Below are positions 7,555 through 15,493 of a stretch of DNA of 51,518 bases, piece after piece. Origin of the DNA: Microcaldota archaeon (GTDB lineage: Archaea > Micrarchaeota > Micrarchaeia > Micrarchaeales > CABMGC01); the NCBI GenBank assembly GCA_021789155.1, contig JAJYJW010000003.1, positions 1 through 51,518 of the forward strand. The letters run 5' to 3'. How positions within the stretch are numbered: position 1 is the first letter of the stretch; each line of letters starts with the position of its first letter. The notes under the pieces were generated by a model. The model was not told the origin of the DNA, did not search any database, and saw nothing but the letters and a program-made list of their open reading frames with translations. A program made the position numbers and the translations under genes.

Positions 7555-8279
7555 AATTCCGGGCAATTCAGAAGATATTGGTGCTGATTCTCGTTGCAAT
7601 ATTCGTAATATCGACCATAGCGGTTAAAGCGAGCGGCGAAACCACGTTCGTATCCGTATTCTGGAGCATAATGAATATGATTGGGGCAGACTTTCCTCCG
7701 ACCCAATCCCTAATTGATTCCAGAGACCCGCTAATACTATTTGCAGATGCGATAGGCGTGCAAGGAAAGCTCGTTTTCACAATATTGCTCACCACAATAT
7801 TCTACCAGCTTCTCGGAATGATAAACATACGGGACAAATTCAACCAGCACACAATACGCAATTTCAAAAAGCATACGATCGTTGTTCCAATGAACGACAT
7901 AGGCATAGAGATCGTTCGGTATTTCACTGCGCATGGGAAGCAAATAGTAGGCATGGATTCTAACCCAAGGCTATCAGCAAGGCTCAATAGAGAAGGGCTT
8001 CATACCGTATCTGGAGACCCCACAGAAACATACACGTTCAAGAAAGCCAATATAGCAAGCGCGAGCTCATTGATACTCGTTGATTATGCGGACATGAAGA
8101 ACGCACTCATAGCGTTAGACGCAAGGAAGATGAACAAGAAGATCTTCATAGCTTCAAGATTGATGCATCCGAATGACGTAGCGAGAATGGAAAAAGCAGG
8201 AATAAACAGAGTAATAATGAGCGACATAGCGGTGGGAGACAACATAGCAGAGTATTTAACCCAGAATATCAAACGTTGA
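7551..8279 (+). CDS. Second two-TM, RCK-domain channel-like protein with altered filter
   Basis: 242 residues: TM1 about 7-27, pore helix and loop about 33-51 (SVFWSIMNMIGADFPPT), TM2 about 71-92, then an RCK-like Rossmann domain from residue 107 (KHTIVVPMNDIG). The pore loop aligns with FW..VVTMTTVGYGDxxPT of potassium channels but reads MIGADFPPT, so the GYG triad is missing. The nucleotide loop is degenerate (PMNDIG instead of GxGxxG), while GMDSN and VSGDPT keep later RCK motifs. The start codon overlaps the stop of the preceding gene. Last gene of the RCK operon; it is followed by a new promoter for the IscU-like gene. Confidence 0.8.
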   Translation: MKFRAIQKILVLILVAIFVISTIAVKASGETTFVSVFWSIMNMIGADFPPTQSLIDSRDPLILFADAIGVQGKLVFTILLTTIFYQLLGMINIRDKFNQHTIRNFKKHTIVVPMNDIGIEIVRYFTAHGKQIVGMDSNPRLSARLNREGLHTVSGDPTETYTFKKANIASASSLILVDYADMKNALIALDARKMNKKIFIASRLMHPNDVARMEKAGINRVIMSDIAVGDNIAEYLTQNIKR

Positions 8280-8354
8280 ATGGAAACTTTGCCGCAGATA
8301 AACCCTGTTCGGAAAAAGATATAAATTTTGAAATACAACCTTACTGATGATTAA

Positions 8355-8732
8355 GTGAGCTCGGATTTATACGCAGAACGAATAATACAGCTTTACGAGA
8401 TGCCACACAACAAAGGAGTAATAGAAAACGCGACAATGCACGCTCATGAGGACAACATCACGTGCGGGGACAGCATTGACGTTTATATAAAAATCGAAAA
8501 CGGAATAATATCCGAAGCGAAATTTGACGGAAAAGGCTGCGCCATAAGCATAGCAAGCGCTAGCATTCTCACCGATTACATGAAGGGCAAGACCATTTCT
8601 GACATAGTTGGTATTGGCGCCGAGAAGCTTTTCGAGATAATAGGGATAAACCCCGGGCCAGCAAGACTCCACTGTGCTACGCTCTGCCTAAGGACCGTGA
8701 TAAGCGCAGCGAAGAAGCAAAGCGACGAATGA
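8355..8732 (+). CDS. iscU: IscU/SufU-type iron-sulfur cluster scaffold
   Basis: This 125-residue protein matches the NifU N-terminal/IscU fold. The three cluster cysteines are C37 (NITCGDSID), C62 (GKGCAIS) and C107 (ARLHCATLC), with His106 next to the third and an Asp at position 39 as in canonical scaffolds. It provides the platform for assembling [2Fe-2S] or [4Fe-4S] clusters. GTG 8355 is chosen as start because a TATA box (GATATAAATTTT, about 8318-8329) lies about 30 nt upstream. No cysteine desulfurase or SufBCD gene is adjacent, so sulfur delivery must come from elsewhere. Convergent with alaX, with stop codons directly abutting. Confidence 0.88.
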   Translation: MSSDLYAERIIQLYEMPHNKGVIENATMHAHEDNITCGDSIDVYIKIENGIISEAKFDGKGCAISIASASILTDYMKGKTISDIVGIGAEKLFEIIGINPGPARLHCATLCLRTVISAAKKQSDE

Positions 8733-8739
8733 TCATTCG
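8726..8739. repeat. 14-bp perfect palindrome at convergent stops
   Basis: CGAATGATCATTCG is centred on the two abutting stop codons of iscU and alaX (TGA and its complement). Six of its 14 bases follow automatically from two back-to-back TGA stops; the four extra pairs on each side do not. Confidence 0.4.
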
Positions 8740-9449
8740 AGGATTATCTCTATCCTCTTGTTATGCGTGCCCTTGCTGAGATAGTTGCTAAGGACCATCT
8801 TGCCAACCTCCTTCGTGTTCTTGACGTGCGTTCCGCCGTCAGTCTGTATGTCAAGCCCCACTATCTCGATTGTGCGCACCTCGGGAACGGATTTTATTAT
8901 TGCCAATCCCGTTTCCGCGCGGACCAGTTCGGGATTAGCCAAGGCTTCCTCCCTGCTTATTATCCTAGCGACAACTTCGTGACCCTCAGCAAGAACCTTG
9001 TTGGTGGCTTCAACAAGTTCTGCCATTTTCTCCCTTGTTGCACCATCTATATCAAGGTCTATCCTTGCCCTTTCGTCATAAATCTGATTGCCGGTTATTT
9101 TTCCTATCCTGTAAATTTTTTCCATAACTCCGTCAAGCGTATGCAAAGCTGTGTGCAAGCGCATGTGGCTGTATCTCTTATCCCAGTCTATTGTACCTTC
9201 GACCGAATCGTTGATCTCCGCAGGAATGTGTTCCTCTAGAGCATGAACTATGTCGTTGCCCTTTTTTGAAACTGAAACTACTTTGTACTCTTTCCCTTTG
9301 AATGATATAATTCCAGTGTCGCATGGCTGCCCGCCCCCTGTTGGATAGAATGCGGTTTTATCGAGTATGAGATTATTGCCGTCGTTGTTTACTATACTTG
9401 CGGTGAACTGCTTAAGGTACTGGTCTTCCCAGAATAATTTCTGCGTCAT
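8733..9449 (-). CDS. alaX: Alanyl-tRNA editing protein AlaX (trans-editing, AlaX-M type)
   Basis: A free-standing editing domain related to alanyl-tRNA synthetase that hydrolyses Ser-tRNA(Ala). From ATG 9449 it has 238 residues. The N-terminal segment includes AFYPTGGGQPCDTG (33-46), the glycine-rich motif of AlaX-M and AlaRS. The zinc site has HTALH at 99-103 (HxxxH); the second half reads DGGTH at 204-208, with Asp where AlaRS has Cys in CxxxH. I believe this Asp form occurs in other archaeal AlaX proteins. A GTG at 9461 is in frame but sits too close to the TATA element at 9462-9478. Confidence 0.88.
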   Translation of the reverse strand: MTQKLFWEDQYLKQFTASIVNNDGNNLILDKTAFYPTGGGQPCDTGIISFKGKEYKVVSVSKKGNDIVHALEEHIPAEINDSVEGTIDWDKRYSHMRLHTALHTLDGVMEKIYRIGKITGNQIYDERARIDLDIDGATREKMAELVEATNKVLAEGHEVVARIISREEALANPELVRAETGLAIIKSVPEVRTIEIVGLDIQTDGGTHVKNTKEVGKMVLSNYLSKGTHNKRIEIILE

Positions 9450-9461
9450 GATAATCGTCAC

Positions 9462-9478
9462 CTATAAATATTTATTAG
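9462..9478. promoter_or_regulatory. Shared TATA region between alaX and tRNA-Gln(UUG)
   Basis: CTATAAATATTTATTAG reads as a TATA box on both strands. It lies about 20 nt before ATG 9449 (minus) and about 30 nt before the tRNA at 9499 (plus). A second AT-rich element at 9481-9490 is too near the tRNA to place its start correctly. Confidence 0.45.
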
Positions 9479-9498
9479 CCATTTATATATGCGCCGCT

Positions 9499-9571
9499 AG
9501 CCCCGTCGTCTAGTGGCCAAGGACCACGGGCTTTGGACCCGTGTACACCGGTTCGAATCCGGTCGGGGCTA
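9499..9571 (+). tRNA. tRNA-Gln(UUG)
   Basis: Acceptor arms AGCCCCG and CGGGGCT pair over 7 bp, with discriminator A9571 and no encoded CCA. D-stem GTCT/GGAC has loop AGTGGCCAA. Anticodon stem ACGGG/CCCGT encloses CTTTGGA, giving anticodon TTG (9533-9535). T-stem ACCGG/CCGGT carries the normal loop TTCGAAT. The 73-nt cloverleaf is intact and intron-free, which makes it the reference for the insert in the sister tRNA-Gln(CUG) at 6168. Confidence 0.95.
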
Positions 9572-9640
9572 TACAATGTTTTCTAATCTTATACATCAAT
9601 TTTATATACTCGGACTTGCCAAGAATTTGATAGTGTATAA

Positions 9641-11041
9641 ATGCAGGGAAAAAGACCAATAATGTTGTACAACACGCTTAAGCGCGAAAAGGAGGAATTC
9701 ATTCCGATACGTGCCGGAGAGGTTGGTTTGTACACCTGCGGTCCAACTGTTTACAACTACGCACACATTGGGAATTTGAGAACCTACATATTCGAAGACG
9801 TTCTGAGAAGGGTGCTAGAATACAACGGCCTTCACGTTAAGCACGTGATGAACGTTACCGACGTTGGCCATCTTACCTCCGATGCAGACGAAGGCGCGGA
9901 CAAGATGGAGAAAAGCGCGAAGAAGGAGGGCAAAGACGTATGGACAATAGCAAAGCATTATACTGAAGCTTTCTTCAACGACTGCGCTAGGTTGAACATC
10001 CAATCCCCTGGTGTGACCTGCAAAGCAACAGACCACATTCCAGAGCAGATAAAGCTAGTGCAGGATCTGGAGAAAAAAGGATATACTTACAGAACTTCAG
10101 ACGGGATCTACTTTGATAGCACGAAGTTTGAGCGCTATAATGAACTCGGAAGATTGGATCCGAAAGGGTTGAGCGCAGGCATACGAGTTGAAATGGGCGA
10201 AAAGAAGAGCCCTACAGATTTCGCGTTATGGAAATTCAGCCCTAAAGACGAGCAACGCCAGATGGAATGGGACAGCCCGTGGGGCAAAGGATTCCCTGGT
10301 TGGCATATCGAATGCTCCGCAATGTCGATGAAATATCTAGGCAATCATTTTGATATTCATACCGGAGGCATAGACCACATACCCGTTCATCACACAAATG
10401 AAATAGCGCAGAGCGAAGCCGCAACCGGGGAAAAATTCGCCAACTTCTGGTTGCATGGCAATTTCCTGGTTGTAGAAAACGACAAGATGTCGAAGTCATC
10501 CGGAGAATTCCTCACTTTGGAAAGGGTAATATCAAAAGGATTCGAACCTTTAGATTACAGGTATTTCTGTCTCACCACCCACTATAGGAAGAACCTGAAC
10601 TTCAGCTGGGAGAACCTCAATGCCGCAAAAGAAGCGTTGCAAAAGCTTCGCGAGGAAATACTCGAAATCAAAAAGTCGGATTACAAGGGAACCAAGAGCA
10701 CCGAAACGTACGATGAAGAATTCCTAGATAAGATAAACGATGACTTGAACACGCCTCTGGCATTGGCTGTGCTTTACAAGTTATTGAAGGACAAAGACGT
10801 TGGGGCGAAGGAGAAATACGCAGCGATAATCGACTACGACCGCATATTCGGACTCAAGCTTGCAGAAGTGAAGGAAGCGAAGGTGCCGGAAGAAGTGGTA
10901 AAACTTGCCGAAGAACGCGAAATTGCGAGGAAGAAAAGCGATTGGAAAAAAGCTGATGAACTCAGAGCGAAGATAGCAGCACACGGCTTTAACGTGCAAG
11001 ATACCGAGAATGGATACAGGATAGACCCGAAACCAGAATAA
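9641..11041 (+). CDS. cysS: Cysteinyl-tRNA synthetase
   Basis: Class I synthetase of 466 residues charging tRNA-Cys. [13 protein letters not shown] (33-45) contains the zinc-ligand cysteine and the HIGH-equivalent [21 protein letters not shown] and [17 protein letters not shown] are the family-specific zinc and active-site segments. KMSKSSGEF is the second ATP signature. The C-terminal DALR-like and small alpha domains are present. ATG 9641 follows a TATA box (TTTTATATACTC, about 9600-9611). Its presence means this archaeon charges Cys directly rather than only through SepRS/SepCysS. Confidence 0.96.
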   Translation: MQGKRPIMLYNTLKREKEEFIPIRAGEVGLYTCGPTVYNYAHIGNLRTYIFEDVLRRVLEYNGLHVKHVMNVTDVGHLTSDADEGADKMEKSAKKEGKDVWTIAKHYTEAFFNDCARLNIQSPGVTCKATDHIPEQIKLVQDLEKKGYTYRTSDGIYFDSTKFERYNELGRLDPKGLSAGIRVEMGEKKSPTDFALWKFSPKDEQRQMEWDSPWGKGFPGWHIECSAMSMKYLGNHFDIHTGGIDHIPVHHTNEIAQSEAATGEKFANFWLHGNFLVVENDKMSKSSGEFLTLERVISKGFEPLDYRYFCLTTHYRKNLNFSWENLNAAKEALQKLREEILEIKKSDYKGTKSTETYDEEFLDKINDDLNTPLALAVLYKLLKDKDVGAKEKYAAIIDYDRIFGLKLAEVKEAKVPEEVVKLAEEREIARKKSDWKKADELRAKIAAHGFNVQDTENGYRIDPKPE

Positions 11042-11070
11042 TCCATACTTTTAAATGATATAATGCTCCA

Positions 11071-11946
11071 GTGATATGCGTGGAGTGGTACTATCTTGCT
11101 GCAATATCCGCGATCGCCCTGGGAGCTTCCACAATAATGGAAAAGCTCATGCTCAAGGACGAACACGCAACCGTATATAGCACGATATACACGATAATGA
11201 CTGCAGTGATATGCTTATTCCTAATCCCATTCTCCGATTTTTCCATGAGTTTGCAGAGCTTTCTCGCGATTGCGATTGCTGCTGTTCTGACTGCATTTTC
11301 CTATCTCATGGGCGCGAGACTTTTCAGGCATAATGATATATCAATGGTTTCCCCGGTATCTATAGGATTGCCGACTGTTTTCGTGGTCCTGCTCGCATTC
11401 GTATTCCTATCGGAGAAATTGACCCTTCTCCAATATGCTGCAGTAATAGGCATTTTCTTGTCGCTTATTTCTCTTCTGCTAACAAGAGACAGCAAACTGC
11501 CCTCTTTAAGGAGCAGCATAAAGGACCCATATATATTAGGCTCTCTGCTGTTTTCGATCGCAACCGCATGTGGTGCGATAATAGCAAAATATGTCCTTTC
11601 GTACGTAAGTGCGGTTACGTATTTCGTGGCTGCGCAGGAGTTAAGAGCGATAATCATGCTAGCCGTAATTGCAGCAAGGAAGGATGGAATAAGCAGCGCT
11701 TATGAAAGGGCAATGCGTGATTTTGTTCCGTTGGCTGCTATTGCCGCAATATCCTTCGTAAGCGGGATAACGTTCATACTTGCAATGGCCTCCGCGGAAG
11801 TCAGCTTGGTGCAGCCGTTGAGAAGCGTCATCTCGGTCATAATGACGGTGGTTATTGGCGGGGAAGTATTCAAGGAGAAGGGAGTATCGAAAAGACTGGC
11901 CATAGGCATACTCATGGCGGTATTCGCGTTCATACTAATATCCTGA
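11071..11946 (+). CDS. EamA-like (DMT superfamily) membrane transporter
   Basis: 291 residues with about ten hydrophobic helices in two homologous halves of five, the layout of drug/metabolite transporters. The first half ends with VFLSEKLTLLQYAAVIGIFL and the second with GGEVFKEKGVSKRLAIGILM; both match the E-K-x-x-x-x-x-x-G motif at the end of each EamA repeat. The substrate cannot be told. GTG 11071 is used as the start because of a TATA-like element (TTTTAAATGATA, about 11049-11060). A perfect 7-bp hairpin lies across its stop codon. Confidence 0.82.
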   Translation: MICVEWYYLAAISAIALGASTIMEKLMLKDEHATVYSTIYTIMTAVICLFLIPFSDFSMSLQSFLAIAIAAVLTAFSYLMGARLFRHNDISMVSPVSIGLPTVFVVLLAFVFLSEKLTLLQYAAVIGIFLSLISLLLTRDSKLPSLRSSIKDPYILGSLLFSIATACGAIIAKYVLSYVSAVTYFVAAQELRAIIMLAVIAARKDGISSAYERAMRDFVPLAAIAAISFVSGITFILAMASAEVSLVQPLRSVISVIMTVVIGGEVFKEKGVSKRLAIGILMAVFAFILIS

Positions 11947-11959
11947 ATTATCCAGGATA
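11939..11959 (+). repeat. Inverted repeat over the stop codon of the DMT transporter, followed by T6
   Basis: Arms TATCCTG (11939-11945) and CAGGATA (11953-11959) are perfectly complementary around a 7-nt loop and include the TGA stop. A run of six T follows at 11975-11980. Hairpin plus T-run could mark the transcript end, although the T-run also overlaps the next gene's TATA box. Confidence 0.4.
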
Positions 11960-12004
11960 CGGTGAAACTCGTCCTTTTTTATACTTTACCGAGAAAATGG
12001 ATAC

Positions 12005-12211
12005 GTGATACTTATGTTGTGCGAAAGATGTAGCAATAGCATACACAAATATAACATGTGCAACTCATGCAACAGGAAGATATGCATAAACTGCGTGAAG
12101 AGTTCCAGAAGAATGGACAAGAGGACAAGAATCGTCATATGCAAGGATTGCTGGAGCAAGATGCCAGCAAGGCAGAAGTTCAAGAGCGCGAGCTCTAGAA
12201 TTCAACAGTAG
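12005..12211 (+). CDS. Small zinc-ribbon protein with four CxxC pairs
   Basis: 68 residues with CERC, CNSC, CINC and CKDC, so two zinc ions are likely bound in a treble-clef or B-box-like arrangement. The basic stretch between the third and fourth pairs (KSSRRMDKRTR) suggests nucleic-acid contact. GTG 12005 lies 25 nt from the TATA box (TTTTTTATACTTT, about 11975-11987); an ATG at 12014 is an alternative giving MLCERC. I do not recognise a named family. The gene is convergent with ileS, 8 nt between stops, with a hairpin across the junction. Confidence 0.75.
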   Translation: MILMLCERCSNSIHKYNMCNSCNRKICINCVKSSRRMDKRTRIVICKDCWSKMPARQKFKSASSRIQQ

Positions 12212-12225
12212 CATTTAAGCTACTG
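12206..12225. repeat. Perfect inverted repeat at zinc-ribbon/ileS junction
   Basis: CAGTAGC (12206-12212) pairs with GCTACTG (12219-12225) around loop ATTTAA. Both convergent stop codons lie within the structure. Confidence 0.5.
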
Positions 12226-15200
12226 CTTCTCCTTCTTTACCTCTATCCTTACCTTGTCTCCTTCTATGTCGAAAGTCTTCATTTCATTGCTTTCAGTGCA
12301 TTCCATAGAAACCGCGTTCAGGTCACGCATCACTTCCTTCTTGTTCTTCGATACGAATGCTGTTAGCTCTTCGCCAGCGAGATAGTTGATTGCAACTTTG
12401 TCTATTTTCTTCAGCTGCATGTCCTTTCTTATCATCTGCACCCTTCTCTCGAATTCCCTGACAAGTCCCTCGCCTTTCAGCTCATCGTTCATCGTCTTGT
12501 CTACGCTCGCTTTGCCATACCTGAAAACAACAGCATCGCTTGCCTCTATCTTGTGAACTGTGTTAAAGTGCTCTGCGGTGATATCGAAAACCCCTTTATC
12601 AGTATGCAACGAATAGCTACCGTGTTCCTCTATCGACTTGCGCAATTCATGAGGATTCGCTTTCTTGAGCTCCGCAGCAACCATCGATGCATCTGCCTTG
12701 AACGAAGGTCCCAGATTCTGGAAGTTTGGCTTTATCTCCTCATCCATGTTGCTTACTTTTTCTATATTCAGTTTCTTTACGTTTGTATAGTCCTCTATTA
12801 TCGGAGTTAACTTCTGAAGCGAATTTATTACTGAATCATCATTCACTTCCAGCTTTGCGGACAAAGCCGGCCATCTTAGTTTCATCCCTGCCTTCTCCCT
12901 GCTGTTCAATATAGCAGTTATGGCAGAATTCGCGATCTCGAACTCCTGCTCCATGTCCTTGTTTATGAGCTGGGATCTTGATTTCGGCCAATTCTCAAGG
13001 AATATGCTATCTTTTGCATTGGCATACGTTGTCTTGTATATGTGTTCTATGCTTAAAGGCATGAACGGAGAAAGTAATATCAGAAGATCATGCAACACGT
13101 AATTGAGAACGTCGATCGTAGCTTTCGCAGTCTTGTTGCTCGAATCCGCCATCTTTTTCTTCGCCATTTTCAGGTAGAATCTGCTGAGATCGTTTACGGT
13201 GAAGTTCAGGAGTTCGTTTACTGCATTGTTTACCTCATAGTTGTTGAGGAACAACGTAACGTCTGCGATTACGCTGTTAAGCCTGGAGAGTATCCATGAG
13301 TTGTATGCATCCATGTCAATGGAATCACGTGGAATCTTTACTTTTTTGGGCACGTATTTTGCTGCAGCGGAATACTCGGTTAACAGGTTAGCTATATTGT
13401 GTATAAGAATCAAATCCGCTTCCATGTCTTCTATTTCAGAATGCGCGAGCTTCAGGTTTTCATGAACTACATGCGAAAGCGTGAATAACCTTATCGCGTC
13501 TACCGAATACTTGCCCAGAAGCTCGTGTCCGGAAACGTAGTTGCCCTTGCTTTTGTGCATCGCTTCCCCTTTGGAATCGACTACCCATCCCTGCATCTGT
13601 ATGGTTTTGAATGCGGGTTTGTTGTAAACGGCTACGCTGGTCTTCATCAAAGTCGCGAACCATCCGCGTATCTGGTCCGGCCCTTCGGTTATGTATGCGT
13701 TAGGAAATGCGTCTTTGAAGTTTTCTTCGGAAAAGCCAGCAGTATGCGCAACTCCAGAATCATACCAAACGTCGAATACGTCAGGAACCCTATGCATGTC
13801 TGCAGAGCATTTACTGCATTTGAATACTATGCCGTCTATTGCGGGCCTGTGAAGCGTGCTCGCGTTGAATGGCATGTTGGTGTTGGATCTCGCTTTCAAT
13901 TCATCGTATGAGCCTATGACTTCTATGTTGCTGCATGAACTGCATTCCCATATCGGTATGGGTATATCCCAGTACCTCTGCCTGCTTATTACCCAATCCG
14001 GGGCGTTGTCTATGCTTTCTACGAACCACTGCTTCAATTCGCTAGGATGCCATTCTACCTTTTCGCATTGTTTCTTTATCTTATCCTTGAGCTTGGCCAT
14101 GTTTATGAACCACTGCTTTGTTGGCATGAAAACCAGCTTGTCATGGCATCTCCAGCAATGAGGATAGCTGTGGGTTATGTTTGTCTTACCAAGCATAGCC
14201 CCATTCTCCTCAAGCGCTACTTCTATGCGCCTGTTTGCATCGTGTATGAGGCTTATTCCAGCGTATTCGCCTGCATCTGCGTTGTACTTTCCATTTGTGT
14301 CTACTATTGAAAGCAACGGTATCTTCTCTTTTGTTGCAAGCTGGAAGTCTTCCGGACCGCATGCTGGCGCAATGTGCACCAGTCCTGTGCCATCGCTCAT
14401 CGTGACAAGCTCTTCCGAGAATACGACTCTGTGTTCTTTTCTCATCGCCTTTTGCTTTGGAAGGAATTCCTCAAGAGGATTCACGTAAAGTATTCCCTCA
14501 AGTTCGGAACCGAAGAACTCGCCAGTTACCGTAGGAGATAGCTTGAGCAATTGCGATAACGCATCGAGTCTCTGCTTTGCAAGGATGTATTCTTTGCCTT
14601 CTATGTCAACCCTTACGTATCTCTCCTTTGGATTAGCGGCAACTGCCATGTTCGCAGGAATTGTCCATGGGGTAGTGGTCCATATCAGAAGATGAGAGTC
14701 TTTGCCCAATTCTATTCTTGGCTTTGACAGCTCATTGTTGATCTTGAATGCGATGAATACAGAAGGATCGGTATCCGTTTCCTCTTCTACTTCTGGACCT
14801 TTTGCCAATACCGTTTCGCAGTGAATGCAGTAGGGCATCACTTGCGTACCTCTGTATACGAGACCTTTGTCGTATATTGCCTTGAATATGCCTATGCTCT
14901 TGTTCATGTATTCCGCTGTAGCAGGTATGTACGGATTATCGAAATCTAGCCAAACTCCATAATCGCGCGCTACAGAAATCTCATCTGCTACGTTTTCCTT
15001 GTACAATTCAATGCATTTGTCAATGAAGTTCTTCACCCCGATTTTTGTTTCGATTTCCTTCTTCGATGCTATCCCAAGTTTTTTCTCGACCTTGTTCTCT
15101 ATCGGCAAACCGTGTACATCGAACCCGGATCTGTCGAGAACTGAAAATCCCTGCAATCGCTTATATCTCAGTATTGCATCCTTTCTGACATAACCTCTAA

Positions 15201-15360
15201 TATGGCCCAAATGAAGCTCTCCGCTTGCATATGGTGGACCTTCCATGAACACGAATCTCTTTTTCCCCTTTCTACTTTCGTTTATCCTTATGCGCGTATT
15301 GTTACCTTCCCACTCTTTCAATACAGATTTTTCCAGATCAAGCAGGTCTTGTTTTTGCAT
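12220..15360 (-). CDS. ileS: Isoleucyl-tRNA synthetase
   Basis: Class I synthetase of 1046 residues. The N-terminal GPPYASGELHLGHIRGYVRKD contains the HIGH-equivalent HLGH, and DRSGFDVHGLPIE is the IleRS-type insert. The CP1 editing domain includes WTTTPWTIPANMAV and TGLVHIAPACGPEDF, with the editing Asp in the expected place. The KMSKS-equivalent is AMHKSKGN (about residue 590), where K-M-S-K-S is replaced by A-M-H-K-S; the second lysine, which matters most, is kept. The zinc-binding CxxC pairs in the CP region (CSSCSNIE, CSKCSAD) are present. Start ATG 15360 gives the usual N-terminal extension. Divergent from the surface-protein gene at 15494. Confidence 0.96.
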   Translation of the reverse strand: MQKQDLLDLEKSVLKEWEGNNTRIRINESRKGKKRFVFMEGPPYASGELHLGHIRGYVRKDAILRYKRLQGFSVLDRSGFDVHGLPIENKVEKKLGIASKKEIETKIGVKNFIDKCIELYKENVADEISVARDYGVWLDFDNPYIPATAEYMNKSIGIFKAIYDKGLVYRGTQVMPYCIHCETVLAKGPEVEEETDTDPSVFIAFKINNELSKPRIELGKDSHLLIWTTTPWTIPANMAVAANPKERYVRVDIEGKEYILAKQRLDALSQLLKLSPTVTGEFFGSELEGILYVNPLEEFLPKQKAMRKEHRVVFSEELVTMSDGTGLVHIAPACGPEDFQLATKEKIPLLSIVDTNGKYNADAGEYAGISLIHDANRRIEVALEENGAMLGKTNITHSYPHCWRCHDKLVFMPTKQWFINMAKLKDKIKKQCEKVEWHPSELKQWFVESIDNAPDWVISRQRYWDIPIPIWECSSCSNIEVIGSYDELKARSNTNMPFNASTLHRPAIDGIVFKCSKCSADMHRVPDVFDVWYDSGVAHTAGFSEENFKDAFPNAYITEGPDQIRGWFATLMKTSVAVYNKPAFKTIQMQGWVVDSKGEAMHKSKGNYVSGHELLGKYSVDAIRLFTLSHVVHENLKLAHSEIEDMEADLILIHNIANLLTEYSAAAKYVPKKVKIPRDSIDMDAYNSWILSRLNSVIADVTLFLNNYEVNNAVNELLNFTVNDLSRFYLKMAKKKMADSSNKTAKATIDVLNYVLHDLLILLSPFMPLSIEHIYKTTYANAKDSIFLENWPKSRSQLINKDMEQEFEIANSAITAILNSREKAGMKLRWPALSAKLEVNDDSVINSLQKLTPIIEDYTNVKKLNIEKVSNMDEEIKPNFQNLGPSFKADASMVAAELKKANPHELRKSIEEHGSYSLHTDKGVFDITAEHFNTVHKIEASDAVVFRYGKASVDKTMNDELKGEGLVREFERRVQMIRKDMQLKKIDKVAINYLAGEELTAFVSKNKKEVMRDLNAVSMECTESNEMKTFDIEGDKVRIEVKKEKQ

Positions 15361-15493
15361 TAATTGCGCCCCTTAGCAGAACAAGTGGTTTTTCCTCTTA
15401 ATTCTTATAAAGGTATTGTGTTTACAATTTCATGCGGGATTCGCGTTTACAAAAAATCTTTAAACTTTAACTGTAGCAATCTCTTGTGATTGC

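Noticed and set aside
8726-8739. Palindrome as a restriction-modification or attachment site
   Set aside because: No integrase, tRNA overlap or methylase nearby; partly a consequence of back-to-back TGA stops.
9200-9449. Loss of zinc Cys in AlaX (DGGTH instead of CGGTH) as a sign of inactivation
   Set aside because: The Asp form occurs, as far as I recall, in other AlaX-M proteins, and the rest of the site is intact.
13525-14488. Plus-strand open frames opposite ileS
   Set aside because: Shadows of the synthetase gene, with Cys/Tyr/Val-rich composition and no motif.
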